Below, in pieces: positions 27,954 through 38,794 of a stretch of DNA of 64,000 nt (within the stretch, counting starts at the first letter, position 1; each line of letters starts with the position of its first letter). This DNA comes from an uncultured Gilliamella sp. (GTDB lineage: Bacteria; Pseudomonadota; Gammaproteobacteria; Enterobacterales; Orbaceae): assembly GCA_946482005.1 (NCBI GenBank), contig CAMLPV010000004.1, positions 104,628 through 168,627 on the forward strand, given 5' to 3'. Both the position numbers and the translations under genes were made by a program. The notes under the pieces are model-generated. The model did not search any database. It had not been told where the DNA came from and was given only the letters and a program-made list of their open reading frames with translations.

Positions 27954-29789
27954 TTAACGAACATCAGCACAATTTAAACAATAAATATAACGATTTTGGG
28001 TGTCGTTAAAATTATTCCATAAAGAGATATGTTGTTTTAGCTGTTTTGCTTCAGGAAGATGTTCAAATAATATCTCAGCTGTTGATTGCGGTAAGATAGC
28101 TATCATATCTGAATATAATGCATTAAACCAATTTACTTCAGATTTTGGCCAGTCAATTTTATAATCAGTTAAATTTGCTAATGTTGCAGCTATTTCAACG
28201 GCATCATCAAAATCACCTAACTTATCAATAAGCCCTATTTTGTCTGCTTCTGCTCCTAACCAGACTTGACCTTGTCCAATTTTATCTACTTGTTCCGTTG
28301 TCATTTTTCGCGCTTTTGCTACTAGCGAAATAAATGTTTGGTAGCCATTGTTGATGTTCATTTGAATTAATTGGTTTGTTTCTTCAGGCAAGTTTTTAGT
28401 TAAATTATTGCCTGCCAATGGTGATGTACTTACTCCATCACTATAAACACCAATATGAGATAAAGAGTTTTCAAATGTTGAAATAATACCAAAAATACCA
28501 ATAGAGCCTGTAATTGTGTTTGGACTTGCAACAATATAATCAGATTCAGTTGAGATCCAGTATCCACCTGATGCAGCCATTCCGCCCATAGAAACAACGA
28601 CAGGAATTTGATAACTACGTAAAGCTTCTAATTCACTACGAATCGCTTCAGATGCATCAACACTACCCCCAGGGCTATTTACTCGTAATACTACAGCTTG
28701 TATATTTTGCTTATCTAGGTTCTTACGAATTTCTTTAAGTTGCTGAACAATGTCTTCGCTTCCTGCTACATTATTGCTATTTTCACCATTGGTGATCGTA
28801 CCATTGACAAAGACAACAGCGATAAGTGGAGTATTACTCTTATTATTATCACCAACTAATTGTTCATTTTCTGATTTAAGTTGATAATCGTAAATACTAA
28901 CTTCATGTTGATCAGTGAATTCTAATTCATATTGATGACTTGAAGCAATAACATCAACTAAGCCATTAGATAAAGCATATTGAGCCATATTACCATTAGC
29001 AGCTCTTAATTCTGATAGCATTGTTTCAGGTGCAGGCACTAATTGTGAATTGGCTTTTTTTCGTTGTGTTGAGATATCATTAAGGTAATTATCCCACATA
29101 TGGGTTAACCAACGAGTTGTATTATTTCTCGCATCTTCCGACATGTCATCACGAATAAATGGCTCAATGGCAGATTTATACGTTCCTACTCTGAAAACAT
29201 GTGTATTAACTTTTAAATTATCAAGTAGGGTTTTATAGTATAAGTTGTTTGCAGCTAATCCATATACGTTGACTGAGCCAAGAGGTGTTAGATAGATTTT
29301 ATTAGCATAACTCGCTAAATAATATTGGCTCTGATTATAACTTGTTCCAAAGGCATAAATTGGTTTTTTAGCTTCTTTAAATTTGGTTAAATACTTGCCC
29401 ACATATTGTAAAGAGCTCAGATCGGCACCAACAAAATTATCTAATTTTAAAATAATGCTTTTAATATTTGGATCGGTGGTTGCTTGGGCAATTTTTTGCG
29501 TTAATATAAACAAACTATTTTCGCGGGAAGTATTTACTTTTTTACCATAAATTTTATTTTGTAGTGCATAGATTTCATCATTGTAATTCGTGTTATCAAC
29601 AATAACACCTTCAAGATCTAAAACCAATGAACCATATTGAGGAACTGTATCTTGCTTTTGAGCTTCATTTATTAAGCCAATACCGCCGAAGATAAGCAGA
29701 ATAATAACTAAGAATATCAAATTAAGAAACGTTTCTCTTATTACATTAATCACTTTCCAAATAGATTTTATGACAGATAATGCAGACAT
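27954..29789 (-). CDS. sppA: Signal peptide peptidase SppA, 67-kDa type
   Basis: An inner-membrane Ser/Lys protease that degrades cleaved signal peptides in the periplasm. It has 611 residues: one N-terminal membrane anchor (about 20-40), then two tandem S49 domains. The catalytic dyad is Lys205 in VGTYKSAIEPF (first half) and Ser407 in GGMAASGGYWIS (second half), matching E. coli Lys209/Ser409. The start has AAGGACTT upstream. It ends next to a bidirectional terminator. Confidence 0.95.
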   Translation of the reverse strand: MSALSVIKSIWKVINVIRETFLNLIFLVIILLIFGGIGLINEAQKQDTVPQYGSLVLDLEGVIVDNTNYNDEIYALQNKIYGKKVNTSRENSLFILTQKIAQATTDPNIKSIILKLDNFVGADLSSLQYVGKYLTKFKEAKKPIYAFGTSYNQSQYYLASYANKIYLTPLGSVNVYGLAANNLYYKTLLDNLKVNTHVFRVGTYKSAIEPFIRDDMSEDARNNTTRWLTHMWDNYLNDISTQRKKANSQLVPAPETMLSELRAANGNMAQYALSNGLVDVIASSHQYELEFTDQHEVSIYDYQLKSENEQLVGDNNKSNTPLIAVVFVNGTITNGENSNNVAGSEDIVQQLKEIRKNLDKQNIQAVVLRVNSPGGSVDASEAIRSELEALRSYQIPVVVSMGGMAASGGYWISTESDYIVASPNTITGSIGIFGIISTFENSLSHIGVYSDGVSTSPLAGNNLTKNLPEETNQLIQMNINNGYQTFISLVAKARKMTTEQVDKIGQGQVWLGAEADKIGLIDKLGDFDDAVEIAATLANLTDYKIDWPKSEVNWFNALYSDMIAILPQSTAEILFEHLPEAKQLKQHISLWNNFNDTQNRYIYCLNCADVR

Positions 29790-29816
29790 AATAATAAGTC
29801 CTTGTTAATAATAACT

Positions 29817-30635
29817 TTAATTTTTCGTTTCAATATTACGTTTTTTGAAATATTTTTTATCTTCAAATCGTAAACATGTCAGTTTTCCTCCCCAACAACA
29901 TCCAGTATCAAGTGCATAAATATTTTCTGGTGTACCTTTACCATTTAATGCAGCCCAATGCCCGAAAGCAATACTATATTGTGCGGGTATTTTACTTGGC
30001 AATAAAAACCAAGGTTTAAGTTTTATTGGTGCTTGTTCAGGTGATTTTTTAAAATAAAAATCTAACCGGCCATCTTCATAACAAAAACGCATACGTGTTA
30101 GCGCATTTGCAATATAACGTAGGCGATCCAATCCTTGTAAATCTGATGACCATTCATCAGGAAAGTTACCATACATTTTATCTAAAAATAAGGGATATGA
30201 ATCACTAGATAGCATAACATTCAGATCGTGAGCGCATTTTTTTAGTAATTCAAGATCCCATTGTGGTGAAATACCCGCATGGGTCATGATTAATTTTAAT
30301 GATTCATCAATTTGAACCAATGGCTGTTTACGTAGCCAGTTCATAAGTTCATCATAATCGGGAGCATTGATGACTTCATCTAAATTATCTTTCTTTTTAA
30401 CAAGTGTAACACCAGCATATACTGATAATAAGTGCAAATCATGATTACCCAAAACCATACGAATTTTCTGACTATTTTGCTTAACAAATCGTAAAACATC
30501 TAATGATTTAGGTCCTCGGGCAACCAGATCCCCTGTTAACCATAAAGTATCTGAAGATGAGAATTTTGCTTTTTCAAGTAATCGCATGAATTCATCATAA
30601 CAACCATGAATATCACCAATGAGTAAATTTGCCAT
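29817..30635 (-). CDS. apaH: Bis(5'-nucleosyl)-tetraphosphatase, symmetrical (Ap4A hydrolase)
   Basis: Cleaves Ap4A to two ADP and removes Np4 RNA caps; a cytosolic metallophosphatase. It has 272 residues. Metal motifs [23 protein letters not shown] and later [10 protein letters not shown] and [12 protein letters not shown] are all present. The chosen start ([11 protein letters not shown]) matches the family; the frame runs further upstream to 30659 inside rsmA, but those residues are not family-like. The apaG gene that separates rsmA and apaH in E. coli is absent. Confidence 0.95.
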   Translation of the reverse strand: MANLLIGDIHGCYDEFMRLLEKAKFSSSDTLWLTGDLVARGPKSLDVLRFVKQNSQKIRMVLGNHDLHLLSVYAGVTLVKKKDNLDEVINAPDYDELMNWLRKQPLVQIDESLKLIMTHAGISPQWDLELLKKCAHDLNVMLSSDSYPLFLDKMYGNFPDEWSSDLQGLDRLRYIANALTRMRFCYEDGRLDFYFKKSPEQAPIKLKPWFLLPSKIPAQYSIAFGHWAALNGKGTPENIYALDTGCCWGGKLTCLRFEDKKYFKKRNIETKN

Positions 30636-30639
30636 AATA

Positions 30640-31437
30640 TTATTTCCATGCATTTGCAAGTTGGCAATATTGTTGAACAGTTAGATTTTCAGCGCGTAAA
30701 TTTGGATCAATATTGAGTTCAACTAATTGTTCGGCTGTAAACATATTGCCTAAACTGTTACGGATCGTTTTTCGGCGTTGATTAAATGCTTCAGTTGTTA
30801 CACGAGAAAGTATTTTGACATCATTTACTTGATAAGGTTTTTCTTTATATGGAATCAACTTTACAACCGCAGAATCAACTTTTGGTGCTGGTTTAAATGA
30901 TGTTGGAGGTACTTCTAATACTGGAATAATTTGGCAAAAATATTGTGCCATTACACTTAATCTACCATAGTCTTTACTATTAGGTGCGGCGACAAGTCGA
31001 GTTACTACTTCTTTTTGTAACATAAAATGCATATCAGTAATGATATTGGCATATTCAAATAAATGGAACATCAACGGTGTAGAGATATTATAGGGTAAGT
31101 TACCAAATACTCTTAATGGTTTACCTAATTGTTGCTTTAATTCATTAAAGTCAAATGTCAGAGCATCTTGTTCAATAACTGTCAATTTATCATTTAATAG
31201 AGGATTATCAATCAATCTACTGGCTAAATCTCTATCAATTTCTACAACCGTCAAATGGTCAACGTATTTACTAACTGGAACAGTTAATGCAGCTAGTCCA
31301 GGACCAATTTCTACTAGAGCTTGATCTGCTTTAGGCTGTATAGCTGCAACAATGCTTTCAATAATATAGTCATCGTGTAAAAAATTTTGTCCGAATCGTT
31401 TACGGGCGAAATGCCCTTGGTGTACACGATTATTCAT
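30640..31437 (-). CDS. rsmA: 16S rRNA adenine(1518/1519)-N6 dimethyltransferase RsmA
   Basis: KsgA dimethylates A1518 and A1519 of 16S rRNA in 30S assembly. It has 265 residues. The start [20 protein letters not shown] is the family N-terminus (the frame extends 11 codons further into surA). SAM site [11 protein letters not shown], catalytic NLPYNIS motif, and C-terminal [18 protein letters not shown] are present. It overlaps the surA stop by 8 bases; pdxA, which lies between surA and rsmA in E. coli, is missing. Confidence 0.96.
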   Translation of the reverse strand: MNNRVHQGHFARKRFGQNFLHDDYIIESIVAAIQPKADQALVEIGPGLAALTVPVSKYVDHLTVVEIDRDLASRLIDNPLLNDKLTVIEQDALTFDFNELKQQLGKPLRVFGNLPYNISTPLMFHLFEYANIITDMHFMLQKEVVTRLVAAPNSKDYGRLSVMAQYFCQIIPVLEVPPTSFKPAPKVDSAVVKLIPYKEKPYQVNDVKILSRVTTEAFNQRRKTIRNSLGNMFTAEQLVELNIDPNLRAENLTVQQYCQLANAWK

Positions 31438-32764
31438 GCTTATCTTCACCTGTAATGTTAATGTAGGCATCGCCTTTTAATTCTTGAATCCACACTTGAG
31501 CTTCCTCACTAAATTTACGATTAAATATCAATCGGTAAGCCCGATCTTGTTTAACTGCATTTGTACCATCAGTTTGTTTGGTATCGAGTAATTGAATCAA
31601 ATGCCAACCGAAAGATGATTTAACTGGCTGGCTGATTTCACCTTTTTTTAACCGAACTAGGGCATTTCTAAATCCACTGTCATAGACATCTGGGCGACTC
31701 CAACCTAAATTTCCTCCATTTTCGGCTGAGCCAGGATCTTCTGAATTAGCCTTTGCGGCTGCTTCAAAACTTATTGCACCACTGATTATTGATTTGCGAA
31801 TATCATTCAATTTTTGTTTAGCTATTTCGTCTGTCACCAATACATTTGTTTTAATTAAAATATGGCGAGCATTCATTTCTTCAATAGTATATTTTTTGGG
31901 AGCTTCTGTGCGGGTATCATCTACTTTCAAAATATGTAATCCAACGCCAGAACGAATTGGGCCAATAATACTGCCTTTTGGTGCTCTAATGAGCCGTTCT
32001 TCAAAGATAGTTGGTAGCTCGTTGAGTTTATTCCAACCCATATTACCGCCTTTTAAAGCGTAATCATCATTTGAATATGTCGCTGCTAATTTTGCAAAAT
32101 TTTCACCTTTTTGTGCCCGATTAAGGATATCATTTGCTTTGTTAATTGCATTATCAATTTGTTGTTTAGACGCTTTTTCTGGTACTGATATTAAAATATG
32201 ACTAATTTTGACATCTTTATTGTTGGCTGGTTGTTCAGCAAGATTTTTAGTCAAAGTTTCAACTTCTTTTTCTGAAATTTTAATTCTAGGCCTAACCTCA
32301 TTCATTCTGGTCTGTTCAATCAACATGTCATTATGGATTCGTTCCCGATAACTGCTGTAACTAATACCCATTATTGAAAGTTTACTTCTGAGCTCATCAA
32401 TCGTCATACCGTTTTGCCCTGCGATTCTAGCAATAGCATTGGTGACTTCATCATCATTAATTGTTATTTTGGCTTTCGCGGCTTTTTGTAAAATTAAATT
32501 TTCAATAATTAAGCGATCCAGAATTTGTTCTCTTAATACTTTATCATTAGGTAGATTGCTCGCATCTGTACTGGCCTTAATTGTTTTTAACATGTCGTTA
32601 ATATCACTTTCCAAAATGACATTATTATTAACTACCGCAGCTACTCGTTCAATAACCTTAGGTGCAGCAACGGTTGATAATGGTGTAAGTAGTCCTATGG
32701 TTAAACTTAAACTTAAATTTAAAGTAATCAATAGGTTTGATAGTTTCATATTTGCGCTACTCAT
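31430..32764 (-). CDS. surA: Periplasmic chaperone / peptidyl-prolyl isomerase SurA
   Basis: Main periplasmic chaperone delivering outer-membrane proteins to BamA. It has 444 residues: signal peptide (cleavage near TVAA/PKV), N-terminal chaperone module (about 38-190, [16 protein letters not shown]), two parvulin domains (about 190-290, [12 protein letters not shown] and [13 protein letters not shown]; and 300-400, ARHILIKTN and [13 protein letters not shown]), and a C-terminal helix. A second in-frame ATG at 32749 (MKLSNLL) is an equally good start; neither has a clear ribosome site. lptD is 58 bases upstream in the same direction, the E. coli order. Confidence 0.94.
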   Translation of the reverse strand: MSSANMKLSNLLITLNLSLSLTIGLLTPLSTVAAPKVIERVAAVVNNNVILESDINDMLKTIKASTDASNLPNDKVLREQILDRLIIENLILQKAAKAKITINDDEVTNAIARIAGQNGMTIDELRSKLSIMGISYSSYRERIHNDMLIEQTRMNEVRPRIKISEKEVETLTKNLAEQPANNKDVKISHILISVPEKASKQQIDNAINKANDILNRAQKGENFAKLAATYSNDDYALKGGNMGWNKLNELPTIFEERLIRAPKGSIIGPIRSGVGLHILKVDDTRTEAPKKYTIEEMNARHILIKTNVLVTDEIAKQKLNDIRKSIISGAISFEAAAKANSEDPGSAENGGNLGWSRPDVYDSGFRNALVRLKKGEISQPVKSSFGWHLIQLLDTKQTDGTNAVKQDRAYRLIFNRKFSEEAQVWIQELKGDAYINITGEDKHE

Positions 32765-32822
32765 GTTGTTTGTTACAGTATAAATATTACTGTATTAATT
32801 TATTTAGTTATATTAAGTAAAA

Positions 32823-35180
32823 TTAAAATGTTGTTGTGTATGGCAGTTTACCAAAGTTTAACATTTTTGCTTTCGCATCACGGTTACGACCTAAACCTTG
32901 TAATTCAAAATTAACTGAAAGTTTATTTTCGTATTTACTACTACGTGAAATTGAATCCCAATCTGTTAACTTTCGTCCATATTGTACGGTCATTCCCCAG
33001 CAACAGTCACTGTAATGTAACCCTATTGAGCTATCGACAGTTTGCCCTAAGCCGACATCGTAATAGTATGAACCTACTGCATTGATCGTTTGTGACAATG
33101 GCCACGCCGTAACAAATCCAGCTTGTGATATATCTTGTTTATAATTCTTATATAAAGAATTTGAATCAACCGTATTGATATAATTATGGTTAGCATAACG
33201 ATAAGATAGTTGTAATAATTTTTCACTTGATGGGCGATACTCAAATATTGCATTAGCTAAAGATACGGTATCAATTCGAGTATCATATTGTATACCACTT
33301 CTGAAAATTACATCATTAGTAACCCGCCAAAAATTATCTGATGCCCAAGTGATACTACCAGTATCCGAATTTTTATCTAACTCAGTATTATGTTCACTGG
33401 TTTTTGATTTAGTAAAATAAGTTATCTGCCCTATGGATAAATTAAACTTTTCAACTTTATTATCATCGTAAAAACGAGTTGTTACCCCTGTAGCTATATT
33501 ATTAGCGGAAGCAATTCGATCTAACCCACTGTATGGTTGATCTCTAAATAGACCTACATAATCAAACTGTAATAAGGTTGAGTCATAAGTTCCTATATTA
33601 GACTGATTTCGATATGGAATATAGATATATTTTACGCGCGGTTCTAATGTCTGGGTATAGCCATCAATGAAATTGAAGTCACGTTCAAATATAATTTTAC
33701 CGTCAATACTAAATTTTGGTATAAAGCGGTTAACGTTTTTATCTAACTGTTTATATCGATCAATATTTCTTTTAATATTATCTTGACTATAATGGGTTGC
33801 CATTATACCGGCTGAAGTGGTTAAGATTGTCCAAGAATTAGTTAAAGTATAATTAAATGATGGCTCAATATGAGCTCGCCATGCTTTAGGATTATTTTTT
33901 CCTGAGCTTATAAAATGAGACACTTGCGAAAATGTTTTGAATTTTAGCGGTCCAAAATCATAATTATAATAATTAATATTTAATTGTGGTTGAGTTTGAT
34001 ACAAAGAATCTTTAACGCCATCTTGAAAGGCTTGAAAGTGTCTATAACCCAAAGTAATATCCCAGTTAGGATCATTATAGCCCAGTTTATAAAACTGTGT
34101 AAGATAACCTGCTGTTTGGGATGTATATTTAGAATCTAAATCTGCTAGATATTGATTATCACTTACACGGGTCGAATCAACAGTAAGACGCCAATTGTAA
34201 TTAATTAATTCATCGTTTTTCCAATAGAATAACCAGCGATGACGATTGTCATCATAGTTATTACCATTTAATAATCTATCCCTATCTTCGCTATATTTAG
34301 CATCATGTTGTAACCAATCAAATGCTAGTGTACCCAAACCAAGTTCATTTAAATAGCGGAATTCAGTTTGTAATTGAAGACCTCGACGTTGCAATACCCT
34401 TGGAGTAAATGTGGCATCATAATTAGGTGCAATATTCCAATAAATAGGTAAAGCAAAATCTACACCACTGACACTGTCATAACTTAGATTAGGAATTAAT
34501 AAACCAGAACGACGCTTATTGCCTGTAGGTAATTGTAAGTAAGGCGAATAGAGCACGGGAACTTTACCAATACGAAATACTGCATTCCATACTTCAAGTA
34601 ATTCTTCTTCATTATCGTGAATAATCGTTGAACCTTTAATACTCCAAGTACTGTCATCGACAGGGCAGGAGGTAAAACTGCCATTTTTTAGAATTATCAA
34701 TCGATTTTTCTCAAGTTTCATCTCATCAGCATCACCACGACCGAGACGATTGACAAGATGGTACTCACCAGGGCTAATTTGAGTATCATTATTATTAAGA
34801 TTCATTGATGCATTATTGCCTTTTATATTGATCAAATTATCTTGATAATTAATGTTACCTTGTAAGATCGCCATACGATTATTTTTATTCGTTGAGTCAA
34901 TTGTAACTTTATTCGCTTGTACTGTGCGGTTTCCTTGTTCTATTGAAACATCACCTTGATAAATGACTGTATTTGGATAAATAGCTTTAAATTGGTTTGC
35001 TTCGGCATTAACTGGTAATGTGTTAATATCACCTTTAACTAAAGGCCGATCAAATTTAGGAACATTGGCAAGACATTGTGGATTATTACTTTCAGCTTTA
35101 GGTAAACCTATAGCGTAACAGCTATTAGACAATGAAAGGGTAACGGTAATTGCAATAAATGACGGCGTTAATTTTTTCAT
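32823..35180 (-). CDS. lptD: LPS assembly outer membrane protein LptD
   Basis: The outer-membrane translocon that, with the LptE plug, inserts LPS in the outer leaflet. It has 785 residues from the ATG at 35180 (the codon before is TTG). Signal peptide, periplasmic beta-jellyroll OstA domain (about 50-190), then a 26-strand barrel. The cysteines needed for the two disulfides are present: Cys36 (NPQC), one in FTSCPVDD, and the adjacent pair in SDCCWG near the C-terminus. C-terminal LGRNRDAKAKMLNFGKLPYTTTF. Full family length. Confidence 0.96.
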   Translation of the reverse strand: MKKLTPSFIAITVTLSLSNSCYAIGLPKAESNNPQCLANVPKFDRPLVKGDINTLPVNAEANQFKAIYPNTVIYQGDVSIEQGNRTVQANKVTIDSTNKNNRMAILQGNINYQDNLINIKGNNASMNLNNNDTQISPGEYHLVNRLGRGDADEMKLEKNRLIILKNGSFTSCPVDDSTWSIKGSTIIHDNEEELLEVWNAVFRIGKVPVLYSPYLQLPTGNKRRSGLLIPNLSYDSVSGVDFALPIYWNIAPNYDATFTPRVLQRRGLQLQTEFRYLNELGLGTLAFDWLQHDAKYSEDRDRLLNGNNYDDNRHRWLFYWKNDELINYNWRLTVDSTRVSDNQYLADLDSKYTSQTAGYLTQFYKLGYNDPNWDITLGYRHFQAFQDGVKDSLYQTQPQLNINYYNYDFGPLKFKTFSQVSHFISSGKNNPKAWRAHIEPSFNYTLTNSWTILTTSAGIMATHYSQDNIKRNIDRYKQLDKNVNRFIPKFSIDGKIIFERDFNFIDGYTQTLEPRVKYIYIPYRNQSNIGTYDSTLLQFDYVGLFRDQPYSGLDRIASANNIATGVTTRFYDDNKVEKFNLSIGQITYFTKSKTSEHNTELDKNSDTGSITWASDNFWRVTNDVIFRSGIQYDTRIDTVSLANAIFEYRPSSEKLLQLSYRYANHNYINTVDSNSLYKNYKQDISQAGFVTAWPLSQTINAVGSYYYDVGLGQTVDSSIGLHYSDCCWGMTVQYGRKLTDWDSISRSSKYENKLSVNFELQGLGRNRDAKAKMLNFGKLPYTTTF

Positions 35181-35254
35181 CAATGATTAAAGGTAGTTAT
35201 GATTATTATATGCTAAACATTATAACGATTATTTACAAAAGTGCGAACGAAAAA

Positions 35255-36589
35255 TTAATGTTTGGCTCTTCGCTTATTTGTTTTACTCAATTGCTTAACC
35301 ATTGCTATTCTTTTGTCAACCGAAGTATGCTGAAATTCATCCCACCATTTAGCCAGAGCTAAAAGCTCACCTTTTTCGATGGATGCACGCATTTCTAATA
35401 AGTCATAAGCTGCACGGAATTTAGGATGTTCCAAAATTGCAAATGCACGTTTACCTTCACGTTTTTTCATTCGTAATTGTAAACGCCAGATATCTCCCAT
35501 TATTGTTGTCAACCTTTTAGGTATTGCAATAATTCGGCATTGTTCACTTAGTACATCATTAATAGCCATTGAAAATGCATCATGAAATAATAAACCACTT
35601 TCAACGCAAGTTAATTGTGCCTGTTCAATAATTGGATACCAAAAAAAAGCGGCAAATAAAAATGCTGGATTAACACGTTGCTTATTAGTTATGCGGTAAT
35701 CAGTATTTTTTAAAACTTGCTCAATCATTTTTTCTAAATAGCTATTATTATTTTGAGTAAATAGCCGTTCAATGACAGGAAATAGCTGCTCAAAAAGATG
35801 ATATTTTCTTAATAATAAATAAGTGTTATAACCATTGCCTGATTGTAATAATTTTAGCGATTCATCAAAAAGTCTTGCTGACGGAATATTTTTTAACAAA
35901 GGTGCAAGATGTTTAATTGGCTCAGAGGTTGATGGCTCAATTTGCATATCAAGTTTAGCGGCAAAACGAATCGTTCTTAACATCCTAACGGGATCTTCTC
36001 GATAACGAACTTTTGGATCACCAATTAAACGAATGATTCCATTTTGTAAATCTTTTAAGCCACCACAATAATCACGTAATGTAAAATCTTTTATACTATA
36101 ATAAAAAGCGTTCATTGTGAAATCACGACGAACGGCATCTTGTTCAATTGTTCCGTATACATTATCACGCAGTAACATTCCCGATTGGGAACGTTTGGCG
36201 ATATTGTTTTGTTCATCCTGGTTGCTGTGTTCACCACGAAAGGTTGCTACTTCAATAATCTCTTTACCAAACATAATGTGTGCCAAACGAAACCGTTTTC
36301 CCACTAAACGGCAATTGCGGAATGTTTTTTGCACTTGTTCTGGTGTCGCATTGGTTGCGATATCAAAATCTTTGGGTGTTTTACCAAGTAAAAGATCACG
36401 AATACAACCACCAACTAAGTAAGCTTCATACCCTTGTTTGTTTAATCTATAAAGAACTTTTAATGCATTTTCACTAATATCTTTACGTGAAATATTATGT
36501 TCATTGCGAGAAATGGAAATATACCGAGATTTTTTTTGTTCTTCAATGTGAAACATTTTACGGCAAAAGCGAGAGACATGTTTAAAAAT
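35255..36589 (-). CDS. pcnB: Poly(A) polymerase I, with a probable AUU start
   Basis: Adds 3' poly(A) tails that mark RNA for decay and controls plasmid copy number. Catalytic head: [28 protein letters not shown] (nucleotidyltransferase, two Asp), [31 protein letters not shown]-terminal [17 protein letters not shown] and a basic tail. The first in-frame ATG is at 36556, but it has no ribosome site. Eleven codons upstream an ATT (36589-36587) is preceded by AGAGGTGCACT (ribosome site with 6-base gap), and the added residues [12 protein letters not shown] align with the E. coli N-terminus FTRVANFCRKVL. E. coli pcnB is known to start at AUU, so I extend the gene to 36589. folK is not downstream as in E. 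coli. Confidence 0.93.
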   Translation of the reverse strand: MFKHVSRFCRKMFHIEEQKKSRYISISRNEHNISRKDISENALKVLYRLNKQGYEAYLVGGCIRDLLLGKTPKDFDIATNATPEQVQKTFRNCRLVGKRFRLAHIMFGKEIIEVATFRGEHSNQDEQNNIAKRSQSGMLLRDNVYGTIEQDAVRRDFTMNAFYYSIKDFTLRDYCGGLKDLQNGIIRLIGDPKVRYREDPVRMLRTIRFAAKLDMQIEPSTSEPIKHLAPLLKNIPSARLFDESLKLLQSGNGYNTYLLLRKYHLFEQLFPVIERLFTQNNNSYLEKMIEQVLKNTDYRITNKQRVNPAFLFAAFFWYPIIEQAQLTCVESGLLFHDAFSMAINDVLSEQCRIIAIPKRLTTIMGDIWRLQLRMKKREGKRAFAILEHPKFRAAYDLLEMRASIEKGELLALAKWWDEFQHTSVDKRIAMVKQLSKTNKRRAKH

Positions 36590-37026
36590 AGTGCACCTCT
36601 GAAAGTGTATTTACTCAAGTGATATTGCGCGAAATTATATCTCAATTACTTATAACTTTCCATTTTTCTTCATTTGTTAACTTTAACTATAGTAAAATTA
36701 AATATTTTATGATTTTAGTTTAATATTGTATTTAAATTTTTAAACATAATTATCAACAATAGCACTTTATATAGTACAATTAGCAATATTGCTGTAGAAA
36801 GCAACATTATCTATTTACATGTATTTTATGTGTAATTTTACTATCTAATTATGATTAACTAACCTATATTCAAAGATTTTTAATTTATTGAAAGAAATAG
36901 TTTGTATAAATAACATGATAAATATGTGAGTTATATTTTTAATATGTTAATTTTTTCAAAACAGAATTAGTCAATAAAAATCGTTTGAGTATATACCATT
37001 AACTGATAACTTATTTTGGGGACATT
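36590..37026. other. Non-coding spacer between pcnB and oxyR
   Basis: AT-rich divergent spacer that must hold the pcnB and oxyR promoters. No oxyS-like RNA hairpin-terminator unit and no conserved box was recognised. Confidence 0.5.
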
Positions 37027-37953
37027 ATGAATATTCGTGATTTGGAATATTTTGTTTCGTTAGCTGAATTTCGTCATTTTCGTAAAGCTGCTGATGCTTG
37101 CAACGTGAGTCAACCAACTTTAAGTGGGCAAATCAGAAAATTGGAAGATGAACTAGGCGTAATGTTACTAGAACGTACTAGTCGCAAAGTTTTATTTACT
37201 CAAACAGGAATGATGCTTGTTGAGCAAGCAAAAGAGATATTACGCAATATTCAAATCCTTAAAGAGATGGCTAGCCGCCAAGGTGAAGAGATGTCTGGGC
37301 CGATGCATATCGGTTTAATACCAACTATTGCCCCTTATTTATTACCACATGTAATAACGGTACTACATGAATCTTTTCCTCAACTAGAGCTTTATTTACA
37401 TGAAGCACAGACTGCTAATATTGTCGCTCAACTTGAAAGTGGTAAGTTGGATTGTGCGATAATTGCGCAAGTAAAAGAAACAGCGCAATTTATAGAATTA
37501 CCGTTATTTAATGAGCCAATGTTTTTAGCTGTTCCAGCAAATAATGAGTTAGCAAATAAACAAACAGTTAAACTCTCTAATTTAAAAGGTGAAAAATTCT
37601 TAATGTTAGAAGATGGGCACTGTTTACGTGAACATGCTATGGGATATTGTTTTCAAGTAGGTATTGACGAAGATAAACAATTTAAAGCAACCAGTTTAGA
37701 AACCTTGCGTAGCATGATTTCTGCTGGTCGAGGAATAACCTTGTTTCCTGAGCTAGCAGCTCCAAATGAAAGAATACGAGATAATATATGCTATATTCCA
37801 TGTACTGATCCTGTTCCAGTACGTAGTATTGCTTTGATTTATAGACCTGGTTCACCTTTGCGTTCACGTTATGAAACAATAGCAAAAACGATTCGTGAAC
37901 ATATGCCAAAAGTATTTGCTGAAAAAGAACGTTTATTAACATCAACAAATTAA
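37027..37953 (+). CDS. oxyR: Hydrogen peroxide-sensing LysR regulator OxyR
   Basis: A LysR-type activator of peroxide defence genes. It has 308 residues: winged helix-turn-helix (about 1-60, [24 protein letters not shown]) and a periplasmic-binding-like sensor domain. The redox pair is at exactly Cys199 (EDGHCLRE) and Cys208 (GYCFQVG), the E. coli positions that form the disulfide on oxidation. fabR follows 2 bases after the stop. In E. coli, sthA stands beside oxyR; it is absent here, although the membrane transhydrogenase genes pntAB lie 2 kb away. Confidence 0.97.
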   Translation: MNIRDLEYFVSLAEFRHFRKAADACNVSQPTLSGQIRKLEDELGVMLLERTSRKVLFTQTGMMLVEQAKEILRNIQILKEMASRQGEEMSGPMHIGLIPTIAPYLLPHVITVLHESFPQLELYLHEAQTANIVAQLESGKLDCAIIAQVKETAQFIELPLFNEPMFLAVPANNELANKQTVKLSNLKGEKFLMLEDGHCLREHAMGYCFQVGIDEDKQFKATSLETLRSMISAGRGITLFPELAAPNERIRDNICYIPCTDPVPVRSIALIYRPGSPLRSRYETIAKTIREHMPKVFAEKERLLTSTN

Positions 37954-37955
37954 AA

Positions 37956-38600
37956 ATGAAAAATATTAAAACCAGTGGTGTACGCGCACAGCAGAAACAG
38001 AGAACTCGTCGGTCACTAATTGATGCAGCTTTTAATCAATTGAATGCAGAGCAGGGATTTGCCAGTTTGAGTTTGCGTGAAGTTGCTCGAGAAGCAGGTA
38101 TTGCTGCAACATCATTCTATCGACATTTCCGTGATATGGATGAATTAGGTTTAGCAATGGTTGATGAAAGTGGTTTAACTCTTCGCCAATTGCTGCGCCA
38201 AGCACGAAAACGTATTGAAAAAGGTGGTAGCGTGTTGCGTACTTCAGTAACAACGTTTATTGAGTTTATAGATAAAAATCCCAAAGTTTTTTTACTATTA
38301 CTTCGTGAAAAAGCAGGGACTTCATCGGCCTTTCGGTCAGCCATTGCGCGTGAAATTCAACATTTTATTGAAGAATTAGTTGACTATTTGGATAATGCTA
38401 ACCAAATGCCTCATCATTATAACGTAGCACAAGCAGAAGCAATGGTAACCATTGCTTTTAATGCAGGAGCAGAAGCGATTGATTTTGATATCATTCAACG
38501 TCAAAAATTAATCGAAGATCTTATTTTCCAGCTTCGAATGGTTTCACGTGGTGCCTATTATCTTTATCACAAAGAATTAATTAAAGAAGGAAAATATTAA
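37956..38600 (+). CDS. fabR: HTH-type transcriptional repressor FabR
   Basis: A TetR-family repressor of fabA and fabB that senses the unsaturated/saturated acyl-thioester balance and sets membrane fluidity. It has 214 residues: N-terminal helix-turn-helix (about 18-62, [20 protein letters not shown]) and a helical ligand domain with [11 protein letters not shown] and [17 protein letters not shown] segments (here [18 protein letters not shown]). The N-terminus is seven residues longer than in E. coli. No clear ribosome site; it is probably coupled to oxyR. Confidence 0.93.
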   Translation: MKNIKTSGVRAQQKQRTRRSLIDAAFNQLNAEQGFASLSLREVAREAGIAATSFYRHFRDMDELGLAMVDESGLTLRQLLRQARKRIEKGGSVLRTSVTTFIEFIDKNPKVFLLLLREKAGTSSAFRSAIAREIQHFIEELVDYLDNANQMPHHYNVAQAEAMVTIAFNAGAEAIDFDIIQRQKLIEDLIFQLRMVSRGAYYLYHKELIKEGKY

Positions 38601-38794
38601 TTACAAGTTTTTATACTCAAACGTATAGTTAACCTGAAACTTTTTGACAAGAATTAAATTACCATTCTGTTTATTCATTGCGTAGCCTAATAAAATAAAC
38701 TATTGATTAACAATTTATTAAATTTATTATATCGTTAATTAAGCGTAATTGTTAAAGTTAAAAATAGTTGCATATTTTAATAGGAATTAATTTA

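Noticed and set aside
36590..37026. Possible oxyS-type sRNA opposite oxyR
   Set aside because: No hairpin-plus-T-run unit on the divergent strand was found.
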